A stretch of DNA of 64,000 nucleotides from Lathyrus oleraceus (taxonomy: Eukaryota > Streptophyta > Magnoliopsida > Fabales > Fabaceae). A model generated the notes under the pieces. That model searched no databases, was not told where the DNA came from, and worked only from the letters and a program-made list of their open reading frames with translations. The stretch covers positions 416,280,031 through 416,344,030 of the forward strand of contig NC_066583.1 in NCBI RefSeq assembly GCF_024323335.1. The letters are read 5' to 3'. Shown piece by piece: positions 47,772 to 59,092 of the stretch. The first letter of the stretch is position 1; each line of letters begins with the position of its first letter. A program made the translations under genes and the position numbers.

Positions 47772-50700
47772 ATGACAACAAACACCTCTAACAACATATT
47801 GCGATCAAACCTTGACAAAGAAAAATTGTCTGGGACAAATTTTCTGGATTGGTACCGAGACATGAGGATTGTCCTCAAACATGATAAAGGGAAAGGCAAG
47901 GAAGTTGCCAAACCCAAACCCACTAGTGCTGCCTTGAAGCCTAGTGGAAGCATAGAAAAGGAAGGCACCTGCTTCCATTGCGGTAAGACCGCACACTGGA
48001 AGAGGAACTGCCCAAAGTACCTGGAAGATAGGAAGAAAGGAGTAGAGACTCCAACTTCAAGTATTTTTGTTATTGAAATTAATTTATCTACTTCTGCATC
48101 ATGGGTATTAGATACTGGATGCGGTTCTCACATTTGTACAAATGTGCATGGACTAAAAAGGAGTAGAGATTTGGCAAAAGGTGAAGTCGACCTACGAGTT
48201 GGCAATGGAGCAAAGGTTGCTGCCTTAGCCGTAGGAACTTATGAATTGACTTTACCTAGTGGTTTAATAATTCAGTTAGAGAACTGTTATTATGTACCAG
48301 CAATTAGCAGGAATATTATTTCCGTTTCTTGTTTGGACAAGTTCGGTTTTTCATTCATAATAAAGAACAATTGTTGTTCAATTTATTTGAATGATATATT
48401 CTATGCTACTGCTCAAATGAACAATGGATTATATGTCCTTGATCTTGAAGTGCCAATTTATAACATTAATACTAAAAGGATGAAACCTAATGAGTTAAAT
48501 CCAACTTACCTTTGGCATTGTCGATTAGGCCACATAAATGAGAAACGCATTTCCAAACTCCATAAAGATGGATTGTTGGACTCTTTTGATTATGAATCAT
48601 ATGAGACATGCAAATCTTGTTTAATTGGAAAGATGACAAAATCTCCATTCACAGGAAAAGGTGAAAGAGCTAATGATCTTTTGGCCCTCATACATACTGA
48701 TGTATGTGGACCACTGAACATACCAGCCAGAGGAGGTTTTCAGTACTTCATCACATTCACTGATGATTTCAGTAGATATGGTTATGTGTATTTAATGAGA
48801 CACAAATCAGAGTCCTTTGAAAAGTTCAAGGAATTCAAGAATGAAGTACAAAACCAACTGGGTAAGAATATTAAAACTCTTCGATCAGATCGAGGTGGTG
48901 AGTATTTGAGCCTAGAGTTTGATGACCATCTGAAAGAGTGTGGGATCCTATCCCAACTCACTCCTCCTGGAACACCCCAATGGAATGGTGTGTCTGAGAG
49001 AAGAAATTGAACCCTGTTGGACATGGTCCGATCCATGATGAGTCAAGCCGATCTTCCAAACTCCTTTTGGGGACATGCGTTGTTGACCGCAGCTTACACA
49101 CTTAACCGTGTTCCATCCAAAAAGGTTGATAAGACACCATATGAGATATGGAGTGGTAAGAGACCACATATGTCTTACATGAAGATTTGGGGTTGCGAAG
49201 TTTATGTGAAACGACAAATTTCAACTAAGCTTGAGCCCAAATCTGACCAATGCTTATTTGTGGGGTATCCTAAAGAAACAAGAGGATATTATTTCTACAA
49301 TCCTTCTGAGGGCAAAGTGTTTGTCGCTCGAACTGGAGTTTTCCTAGAAAAGGATTTTATTTCCAAAGGAACCAGTGGGAGGAAAGTAGAGCTTGAAGAA
49401 ATTCAAGAATCACAAAGCATCGATACACCTATGGAGGAATTAGAGCAGGAAACACAAATGGTTGTGGAAGAGCAACCTGCTCAAGTAGAACAAGACCAGC
49501 GTAGGTCAGGCAAGATACGTCACCTACCTGAGAGATATGGATATCTCATAACAGATCAAGGTGATGTATTACTCATGGATCAAGATGAGCCTGTGACCTA
49601 CCAAGAGGCCATAACTGGTCCCGAGTCTGAGAAGTGGCTAGAGGCCATGAAATCCGAAATAGATTCCATGTACACTAACCAAGTTTGGAACTTGGTAGAG
49701 CCTCCTGTAGGAGTTAATCCTATAGGATGCAAGTGGGTCTTCAAAAAGAAGACTGACATGGATGGTAAGGTACATACCTATAAAGCAAGACTGGTTGCAA
49801 AAGGATATAAACAAATTCATGGGGTTGACTATGATGAAACCTTTTCGCCAGTTGCAATGCTTAAATCTGTTCGAATTTTACTTGCTATTGCTGCATATCA
49901 TGATTATGAAATATGGCATATGGATGTCAAAACTGCTTTCCTTAACGGGAATCTTCTTGAGGATGTGTACATGACACAGCCTGAAGGATTTGACATACCA
50001 GAAGAAGCCCATAAGATATGTAAGCTACAAAGATCAATCTATGGATTGAAGCAAGCTTCCAGAAGCTGTAATCTTCGTTTTAATGAAACGGTAAAACAAT
50101 ATGGATTCATCAAGAACGAAGATGAGCCTTGTGTCTACAAGAAGGTTAGTGGGAGCATGATCGTGTTCCTGGTGTTATATGTAGATGACATATTACTCAT
50201 TGGAAACGATATCCCTACCCTGCAACAAGTAAAGACTTGGTTGGGGAAATGCTTTTCTATGAAGGACCTAGGTGAAGCAGCCTATATATTAGGAATCAAA
50301 ATCTATAGAGATAGATCACAAAAACTGCTTGGCCTAAGTCAGAGTACATACATAGACAAAGTGTTGAGACGCTTTCATATGCATGATTCCAAGAAAGGAT
50401 TCATACCTATGCAACATGGCCTGTGTCTGTCAAAAACACAATCCCCTTCAACTAAGGAAGAAATGGAACACATGAATGAGACTCCATATGCATCTGCAAT
50501 AGGATCTATCATGTATGCCATGTTATGTACTCGACCACATGTCTCGTATGCTTTAAGTGCAACAAGTAGGTACCAATCTGATCCTGGTGATGCCCATTGG
50601 GTAGCTGTTAAGAATATTCTTAAGTACTTGAGAAGGACTAAGGAATCATTCTTGATATATGGAGGTCAGGAAGAGTTGGCTGTAATTGGTTACACTGATG

Positions 50701-51167
50701 CTAACTTCCAGACAAATAAGGATGACTTTAGATCGCAATCTGGTTATGTGTTTTGCTTGAACGGTGGCGCTGTGAGCTGGAAAAGTTCAAAGCAAGATAC
50801 AATTGCTGATTCTACGACCGAGGCCGAGTATATTGTTGCCTCAAGTGCAGCAAAGGAAGCTGTTTGGATCAGGATGTTCATTAGTGAACTTGGCATAGTC
50901 CCTAGCATTGTGGATCCCATTGGTATCTATTGTGATAACAATGGTGCTATCGCACAAGCTAAGGAGCCTAGATCTCACCAACGATCCAAACACATACTTA
51001 GGCGTTATCATCTCATTCGAGAGATAATAGATAGAGGAGATGTGAAAATATGTAAAGTACCTACACTTGACAATATATCTGACCCACTGACAAAGCCTCT
51101 TGCGCAGCAGAAGCATGATGGCCATACTAGATCAATGGGCATACGGGGTATGCCTGATTGGCTCTAG
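47772..51167 (+). pseudogene. gag-pol: Element D Gag-Pol (protease, integrase, RT, RNase H), one stop and a Gag deletion
   Basis: One frame of 1132 codons from ATG 47772, broken by TGA at 49008-49010. The Gag N-terminus (KLSGTNFLDWY) runs to residue 38, then jumps directly to the basic linker before the zinc knuckle CFHCGKTAHWKRNC (67-80). Most of the capsid is therefore missing, though the frame is kept. Protease site WVLDTGCGSH (111-120). Integrase has the HHCC region (LWHCRLGH, CKSCLIG), catalytic D in HTDVCGP, D in RSDRGGEY and E in GVSERRN; the stop follows one codon after RRN begins its tail. RT has LYVDDILL near 50180 and RNase H ends with DSTTEAEYI near 50815. The absence of capsid implies dependence on another element if it was mobile in this form. 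Confidence 0.9.
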
Positions 51168-51171
51168 TGCT

Positions 51172-51181
51172 AGTGGGAGAT
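51172..51181 (+). other. Polypurine tract of element D
   Basis: AGTGGGAGAT immediately before the 3' LTR TGTTGG terminus. Confidence 0.85.
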
Positions 51182-52520
51182 TGTTGGTGTAAGCCCTAGA
51201 GGCCAATACTTTTGGTACTTGTATCGAATTATTTATTAATAATAAAAGACATTTTCTTTATTATGGTTGATTAATAAAGTCCCTAGAATAGATAGTCCGT
51301 TTAATGTATTAAGTGTGACTTAATCATGAGAACACATTAAACATAAGGGCAATATTCTTAAAGTATCCGTAGTCGAGCTTTAATGTGAAGAGGGATAACA
51401 TTAAAGCATTAAGACTATTATGTTTGTAGACTGCTGATCACATCTCATGGATCATGGATAAAGAGTTATCAAGTCTTAAACATAGGTATGAATATTAAGA
51501 GTAATATTTATACCGGATTGACCCGCTATGAGAATACTATATAGAAAGTTATGCAAAGTGTCATAAGTTATTCTCATGGTGATATTAGTGTATACCACTC
51601 TTCGACCTGAAACCACTATGGATCCTAGATGTAGAGTTGAGTGCCTTATTACTGATCCAACGTTATCCGTAACTGGATGACCATAAAGACAGTTGATGAG
51701 TACTCCACGAAGCATGCTGAGGGACATGAGTGTCCTAGATGGAATTTGCCAATCCTGCGTAACAGGATAAATGTCTATAGGCCCAATATTGAACTGGACA
51801 AGGGTGACACGGTCTATACCTTGTGTTCAATATAGACATAAGGGCAAAGGGGTAATTATACACATAATTATTATCACAGGAGGTTTTGTCAGATCACATG
51901 ACATTTTCGTGACTTGGGTAGCAGTGATGTGTTGCTAGATACCGCTCACTGTTTATTATGTTAAATGCGTGATTTAATATAATTGCCAATGCCGCGAAAA
52001 CCTATAGGGTCACACACAAAGGACGGATTGATGAGAGATAGAATAATTAAGGAACATCGTAAGGTACAGTGTACTTAAACAGAATACGAAATATGGTAAG
52101 GTACCAAATACTTAAGTGATTTTGGCATATTATGAGATATAGGCCAAAATGCACTTAAGTGGGCTTTTTGGCTTGAAGCCCACACAAGTGGTTCTATAAA
52201 TAGAGCTCTTGTGCAGAAGCTTTGCATGGGAATACAACACAACTGAAGAGTTGGAATTTCGTATCTCTCTCTCACTCAAAGCCTTCATTCATAACAGCTA
52301 GCACTACGATTGAAGGAATCCGTTTGTGTGGACTGAGTAGAGACGTTGTCATCGTTCAACGTTCGTGATCGCCCCGTGGATCTGTATCAAAGGTTTTGAT
52401 CATTATCAGAGATCTGCACCAAAGGTTTGAATCGCCACAAGAGGTAACGATTCTATCACTGATCATGCCCATTCGTAAGGATCACTAAATGGAGAAATTT
52501 TTAAATTCCGCTGCGCCTTG
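51182..52520 (+). repeat. Element D 3' LTR, main part
   Basis: 1339 bases to the insertion point of E; the final 18 bases are at 61134-61151. TATA box at 52194-52203. The last five bases, CCTTG (52516-52520), are the left target duplication of E. Confidence 0.95.
52516..52520. repeat. Target-site duplication of element E, left copy
   Basis: CCTTG, matching 61129-61133. Confidence 0.95.
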
Positions 52521-54556
52521 TGTAACATCCCGATAAAATAAGATAATTATTTAATTTAAGTTAATAATATATTTATTAATTTAATTAAATAATTGGAATA
52601 TTTTATTGGAATTATTATTATTGGATTATTTTACTATTATTATTATTGGAATAAAAGTTGGAATTAGAAAAGGTCCAATTTGGTAAAAGGGTTATTTTTC
52701 ACGTGAAAAGGAAAAGGAGACAGAAAAGTGGAAAAGGGCAAAGAGAACCAGAGAACAAGGGTTGGAGAGAGGAAGAGCTTGAAGCTTAAAGATTCGCCGG
52801 ATTAACTCAGGTAAGGGGGGTTTATCGTCGATTAATGGGTATTATGGGATAACATGTAGTGGGTAGTGATAAACCATTATTTTGACTCTGATTAGAATGA
52901 TGTATGCTGAAATCTGTGAAAATATTGGATGAACGAAATGTGGGTTTAATTTGGAGAAATTCGTAGGAATTAGATGTAATAATGTTAGCAATTGTGAAAT
53001 CGAATAAGGTATGATTCGTGTTAGATGATATGAACGATTAATGTGAAAAATTGGATTGTGGGAGGTTGGAATTGAGAGATCTCGTAGCAGAGAAAACCAT
53101 AGCAGATCTGGAAATCTGGTTTCTGGTCATACGCGTATGGCACTAGGCAATACGCGTATGAGATGGTCTGGTACGCGTATGGCACTAGGCAATACGCGTA
53201 TGGATGAGGAAGATGGTGTTTTGAACGTGGTTTGTCCTCTGTTGGTACGCGTATGGGGAAGTGGTACGCGTAGCATACGCGTATGAGATAGGTGGTACGC
53301 GTATGGGATTGGCTGAGAATTGGGCCATACGCGTATGGGACTAGGCAATACGCGTATGGGCAGGATTGTGATTTTTCTGTGTTGTTGTTGTGCAGTTTTT
53401 GGTTGTTCAGCTGAGTGATGTAATTTAGCTGATGTATGATAGAGTAGGGATCATTTCCCGTTGTTTTGAGTAGTATAGGTATTAGTAGAGTGTGCTAATG
53501 CTGTGATTGACTATGTGGTATGACATGATATGATTATGTGGTGAATATGTTGATGATGTATGATGATATGCATAATGTTGCGAATGTATCTATCATGTAT
53601 GAAATTATGAATGGACTGTTTATGGCTTAGAGTGTGAGCATATGTCCATTGTGGATGATTGTTGATGTTTGCATGACTAAGTGATTTAGCTTGCATTATT
53701 GTGGCCTTTATGGTGGTAGCTAATTCCCATAGTGAGGAATTAGTGAGTTAATATTGTGGATTGTTGTTGATGTTTGCATGCTAGGTGATTAGCGTGCATA
53801 GCATAGCCCTTGGGGTGGTAGCTAATTCCCATGGTGAGGAATTAGTGAGTGAGTCACTAGGTCCCAAATGAGTGGGACTAGTGAGCTTGGTAGCCGTACC
53901 TGGATTTGGTCGGTGAGGTTGAACTATATGTTCACGAATAGTCGGTACCGCATGCATGGAGTCTCATTGCATAATGTATGTATGTATGGCGTATAATATG
54001 AATGGATGTATTCCAATATTATACGTGTTGTTTTGGTGATTGTGTTGAGTTTGAGTATGATGATGATGATGACTATGAGTTGATATTGCCGTTGCTAAAT
54101 ATGTGTGATCTGGTTAGGGTGATGATATGTGTTAAATTACTTAGCATTACATGATGTTTTATAATGCTTATTATATCGATTGAGGAACTCACCCTTACAA
54201 CTATTTTTCAGGTAACGAGCAGTGATTGAGTAGAAGCTAGTCCTTGGAGTCTAGTGTAGTTCCTTAGTGGGTCATGCTCTGGTAGATGTAACATCGGGAT
54301 GGGATGTTTTACTATGTTTTCATTTGGTTGTTGAACAACTTTACATGTAATGTATTACATGGTTTGAATGTTGTTGTTAGTTTGTATCCGCTGCGTATTA
54401 TGCAAATGTTTTATTTTGATTAAATAAATGAGCATGACAGGATATTTTGGAACACGGTGTGAAGTGATTGTGTGACACCCTTAATTGCATATCTACTCTG
54501 ATTGACATATTGTTATTTTAATTAAATATTTGGGGTATTTTTAGAAGGGTGTTACA
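52521..54556 (+). repeat. Element E 5' LTR
   Basis: 2036 bases. Holds a ten-copy ACGCGT cluster (53131-53355). Two related units near 53659-53760 and 53764-53855 each carry a perfect hairpin, CTAATTCC/GGAATTAG (53720-53727 with 53736-53743; 53822-53829 with 53838-53845). Frames such as 53056-53286 are translations of the palindromes and are not genes. Confidence 0.95.
53131..53355 (+). promoter_or_regulatory. Cluster of ten TACGCGTA palindromes in E 5' LTR
   Basis: ACGCGT at 53131, 53152, 53173, 53194, 53247, 53266, 53277, 53297, 53329 and 53350, nearly all within CATACGCGTATG or a close variant. ACGCGT fits the CGCG box (VCGCGB) bound by plant CAMTA factors; binding is inferred only. Copied at 59703-59927 in the 3' LTR. 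Confidence 0.7.
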
Positions 54557-54560
54557 TTAG

Positions 54561-54574
54561 TGGTATCAGAGCAT
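54561..54574 (+). other. Primer-binding site of element E
   Basis: TGGTATCAGAGCAT, four bases after the LTR, matching the initiator tRNA-Met 3' end. Confidence 0.88.
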
Positions 54575-54680
54575 AGTCGGTCGAGTCGAGTCGTAATTAT
54601 TCTGTTCCCCTGTACGGGATAGGTGTTGTGTAACCCTATCAGTACTTATTGTTTTAGCTTGTTGGGTTTTCAGAATAGAG

Positions 54681-57600
54681 ATGGCTGGAAGAGGTAGAGA
54701 TGATGCTGCGATTGCTGAGGCTCTGGGTATGCTAGCTGGAGTACTTGGAGGGAATCCGAATGTTGTGGGAATGGGAGCTGCTCGTCAACTGAGTGAGTTC
54801 CAGAAGAACAATCCTCCAATGTTCAAGGGAGCATACGATCCAGATGGTGCTCAGAAGTGGTTGAAAGAGATCGAGAGGATATTCCGAGTGACTGAGTGTG
54901 CCGATAACCAGAAGGTCAGGTTCGGTACGCATATGCTGTCAGAAGAAGCAGATGATTGGTGGGTTGCTACCCGCACTGAGTTGGAATCTGCTGGGAATGC
55001 TGAGATCACTTGGGCTGTGTTCAGAGAGAGATTCCTGAGGAAGTACTTTCCAGAGGATGTCAGAGGAAAGAAAGAGATAGAGTTCTTAGAATTGAAGCAG
55101 GGTAATCGGTCTGTTACTGAGTATGCTGCTAAGTTCACAGGGCTGTCGAAGTATTAAACTCCCTATAATGAGGCTACTGGGGAATTTTCGAAGTGTGTGA
55201 AGTTTGAGAACGGATTACGTCCCGAGATCAAGCAGGCTATTGGGTATCAGCGGATTAGAGTGTTTTCTGATATGGTTGACTGTTGCAGGATTTTTGAACA
55301 GGATACCAAGGCCAGAGCGGAGAGCTATCAGCAAAGGGTTGATAGGAAAGGCAGGAATCAGAATGATCGTGGGAAACCGTATGCAGCTGGCAAAGGTTTC
55401 CAGAGACAGAGTGGGATGAAGAGGCCTAGTGGGGGAGACTCCAGTGCCCCTGCTAAGTGTTTCAGATGTGGTCAAGCTGGACATCGTATCCATGAGTGTA
55501 CCAGTAATGAGAAGAAGTGTTTTAAGTGTGGCAAAGGTGGTCACTTGGCTGCAGAGTGCCGGTTGAAGACTGTGACTTGTTTCAACTGTGGAGAAGTGGG
55601 TCATATCAGTCCACAGTGTCCTAAGCCGAAGAGAGAGAACCAGTCGGGAGGCAAGGTCTTTGCTTTATCGGGTTCTGAGACTTCTGCAGATGATCGTTTG
55701 ATCCGAGGTACGTGTTATATTAATGGCTTTCCTCTTGTAGCTATTATTGACACAGGAGCGACTCATTCCTTTATATCTTTGGATTGTGCTGTGAAACTTA
55801 AGTTAGAGATATCTGAGATGCATGGAAGTATGGTGATTGATACTCCTGCGAAGGGTTCAGTGACTACTACTTCAGTTTGTTTAGATTGTCCTTTGAGTAT
55901 TTTTGGTAGAGACTTTGGGATGGACCTTGTGTGTCTTCCACTAGTGCAGATTGATGTTATCTTGGGTATGAACTGGTTGGTGTTTAACCGAGTTTATATC
56001 AACTGTTTTGATAAGACTGTGATTTTTCCTGAGATTGAGGGAGGAAAGAGTTTGTTTCTATCAGCGAGGCAGGTGAATGAGGCAGTAGCAGATGGGGCAG
56101 AGTTGTTTATGCTGTTAGCGACTTTGGAGGCTAAAGATAAACTGACGATTTGTGATCTAGCTGTGGTGTGTGACTTTCCTGATGTGTTTCCTGAAGAAGT
56201 GAATGAATTACCGCCAGAGCGTGAAGTTGAGTTCTCGATTGATTTGGTACCTGGTACTAGGCCGATATCAATGGCTCCGTACCGTATGTCTGCTGTTGAG
56301 TTAACTGAATTGAAGAGTCAGTTGGAAGATCTGTTGGATAAGAAATTTATTCGTCCGAGTGTGTCACCGTGGGGTGCACCAGTGTTATTGGTTAAGAAGA
56401 AAGAAGGTACTATGAGGTTGTGTGTGGACTACAGGCAACTGAATAAAGTGACGATCAAGAATCGGTATCCTTTGTCGAGGATTGATGATTTGATGGATCA
56501 GTTGGTTGGTGCGAGTGTGTTCAGCAAAATAGATTTGAGATCGGGTTATCATCAGATACGTGTGAAGACTGAAGATATTCAGAAGACTGCTTTCAGAACG
56601 AGGTATGGACATTATGAGTATTCTGTAATGCCTTTTGGTGTGACTAATGCGCCTGGAGTGTTTATGGAGTATATGAATAGGATTTTCCATCCGTACCTAG
56701 ACAAGTTTGTCGTGGTGTTTATTGATGATATTTTGGTGTATTCGAAATCTGAAGAAGAGCATGCTGAGCATTTGAGAGTGGTTTTAGGAGTTCTACGAGA
56801 AAAGAAGCTATTTGCTAAATTGTTAAAGTGTGAATTTTGGTTAGAAGAGGTTAGTTTTCTTGGTCATGTGATTTCAAGAGGTGGTGTTGCTGTTGATCCT
56901 TCTAAGATAGAAGCGGTATCTAAGTGGGAAGCTCCGAAGTCAGTTTCCGGGATAAGGAGTTTTCTTGGACTTGCAGGTTATTATAGGAAATTCATTGAGG
57001 GATTTTCTAAGTTGGCGTTACCGTTGACGATGTTGACTAGAAAGGGGAAAGCTTTTGTTTGGGACTCAAAATGTGAAGAAGGTTTCCAAGAGTTAAAGAG
57101 AAGGTTGACTACTGCTCCTATTCTGATATTACCGAGTCCGTCAGAACCATTTGAGGTTTACTGTGATGCTTCATTGTTGGGTTTGGGTGGTGTTTTGATG
57201 CAGAATAAGCAGGTTGTAGCTTATGCTTCGAGACAACTGAGGGTTCATGAGAGGAACTATCCGACACACGATTTAGAATTGGCAGCTGTGGTATTTGTTC
57301 TGAAGTTATGGAGGCATTACTTATATGGGTCAAGATTTGAGGTTTTCAGCGACCATAAAAGTTTAAAGTATTTGTTTGATCAGAAAGAGCTGAATATGAG
57401 ACAGAGGAGATGGTTAGAGTTTTTGAAGGATTATGACTTTGGTTTGAATTACCATCCGGGTAAAGCAAACGTAGTGGCTGATGCATTGAGTCGGAAATCA
57501 TTGCATATGTCTATGTTAATGGTTAAGGAATTGGATTTAATTGAGCAGTTTAGAGACTTGAGTTTGGTGTGTGAGAGTACTCACAATAGTGTTAAATTGG

Positions 57601-59050
57601 GAATGTTGAAGTTAACAAGTGGTATTCTGGATGAGATTAGAGAGGGTCAGAAATCCGATGTGCTTTTGGTTGATAAGTTGACTCTAGTGAATCAAGGTCA
57701 GGGTGGCGAATTCAGAGTTGATGAGAATGGCGTTTTGAAATTTGGTAATCGGGTGTGTATTTCGGATGTTACCGAACTTAAGAAGAGTATTCTTGAGGAA
57801 GGACATCGTAGTGGCTTGAGTATTCATCCTGGAGCTACGAAGATGTATCATGATTTGAAAAAGTTATTTTGGTGGCCAGGAATGAAAAGAGAAATTGCGA
57901 GTTTTGTTTATTCTTGTTTGACTTGTCAGAAGTCAAAGGTTGAGCATCAGAAGCCGTCTGGGCTAATGCAACCGTTGGCTATTCCAGAGTGGAAGTGGGA
58001 TAGTATCAGTATGGATTTTGTTTCTGGTTTACCGAGGACAATTAAGAATTTTGAAGCTATTTGGGTGATTGTTGACATATTGACAAAATCGGCTCGTTTC
58101 ATTCCGATCAGAATGGATTATCCGTTAGAAAGATTAGCTGAGTTGTATATTGAGAAGATTGTAAGTTTGCATGGTATTCCGTCGAGTATTGTTTCGGACA
58201 GAGATCCTAGATTTACATCGAAGTTCTGGGAGGTTTGCAGAGGGCTTTGGGAACTAAACTGAGATTGAGTTCTGCATATCATCCGCAAACTGATGGTCAG
58301 ACTGAGAGGACGATTCAGTCACTAGAGGATCTTTTGAGGGCTTGTGTTTTGGAAAAGGGAGGTGCTTGGGATTGTTATCTACCTTTGATTGAGTTTACCT
58401 ACAACAATAGTTTTCATTCGAGCATTGGTATGGCACCGTTTGAAGCTTTGTATGGTAGGAGATGTCGGACACCTTTATGTTGGTATGAGTCCGGTGAGAG
58501 TGCTGTGGTTGGACCGGAGATTGTTCAACAAACTACGGAAAAGATTAAGATGATTCAGGAGAAGATGAGGATTGCTCAGAGTCGTCAGAAGAGTTATCAC
58601 GACAAGAGGAGGAAGTCACTTGAGTTTCAAGAAGGAGATCATGTGTTTCTTCGTGTCACTCCGATAACTGGGGTTGGTCGAGCTTTGAAGTCGAAGAAGT
58701 TGACACCTCGATTTATTGGTCCTTATCAGATTTTGGAGAGGATATGGGAGGTAGCCTATCGTATCGCTTTACCGCCGTCACTTGCGAATTTGCATGAGGT
58801 TTTTCATGTGTCTCAGTTGAGGAGGTACATTCCTGATCCGTCGCATGTGGTCCAAGTAGATGATGTACAGGTGAGAGATAACCTGACTGTTGAAACATCA
58901 CCTATGAGGATAGAGGATCGAGAGTTGAAGCAGTTGCGGGGTAAAGAGATTGCTTTGGTAAAGGTAGCTTGGGGAGGACCAGCAGGTGGCAATGTGACTT
59001 GGGAACTTGAGAGCCAGATGAAGGAGTCGTATCCGGAGTTATTCGCTTGA
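54681..59050 (+). pseudogene. gag-pol: Element E Gag-Pol with chromodomain, one stop and one frameshift
   Basis: Starts at ATG 54681. Gag capsid (FKGAYDPDGAQKWLKEIERI) meets TAA at 55155-55157 after SKY, and the same frame resumes. Three zinc knuckles follow: [28 protein letters not shown] and [14 protein letters not shown]. Protease [12 protein letters not shown] with [20 protein letters not shown] and [11 protein letters not shown]; RNase [15 protein letters not shown]; integrase HHCC with CLTCQKSK, then catalytic MDFVSG and SDRDPRF. Near 58233 the frame shifts by one base, between the second Asp and the Glu of QTDGQTERTIQ. The frame 58235-59050 holds the rest of integrase, a GPY/F motif (RFIGPYQI) and a chromodomain (KEIALVKVAW...NVTWELES) that would direct integration toward modified chromatin. 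Two lesions make this copy defective. Confidence 0.93.
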
Positions 59051-59079
59051 GGTATGTTTTCGAGGACGAAAACTCTTTT

Positions 59080-59092
59080 AGTGGGGGAGAGT
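59080..59092 (+). other. Polypurine tract of element E
   Basis: AGTGGGGGAGAGT immediately before the 3' LTR. Confidence 0.85.

Noticed and set aside
53056..53286. Small protein with TRMALGN repeats in E's LTR
   Set aside because: Translation of the ACGCGT palindrome cluster, duplicated only because the LTR is duplicated.
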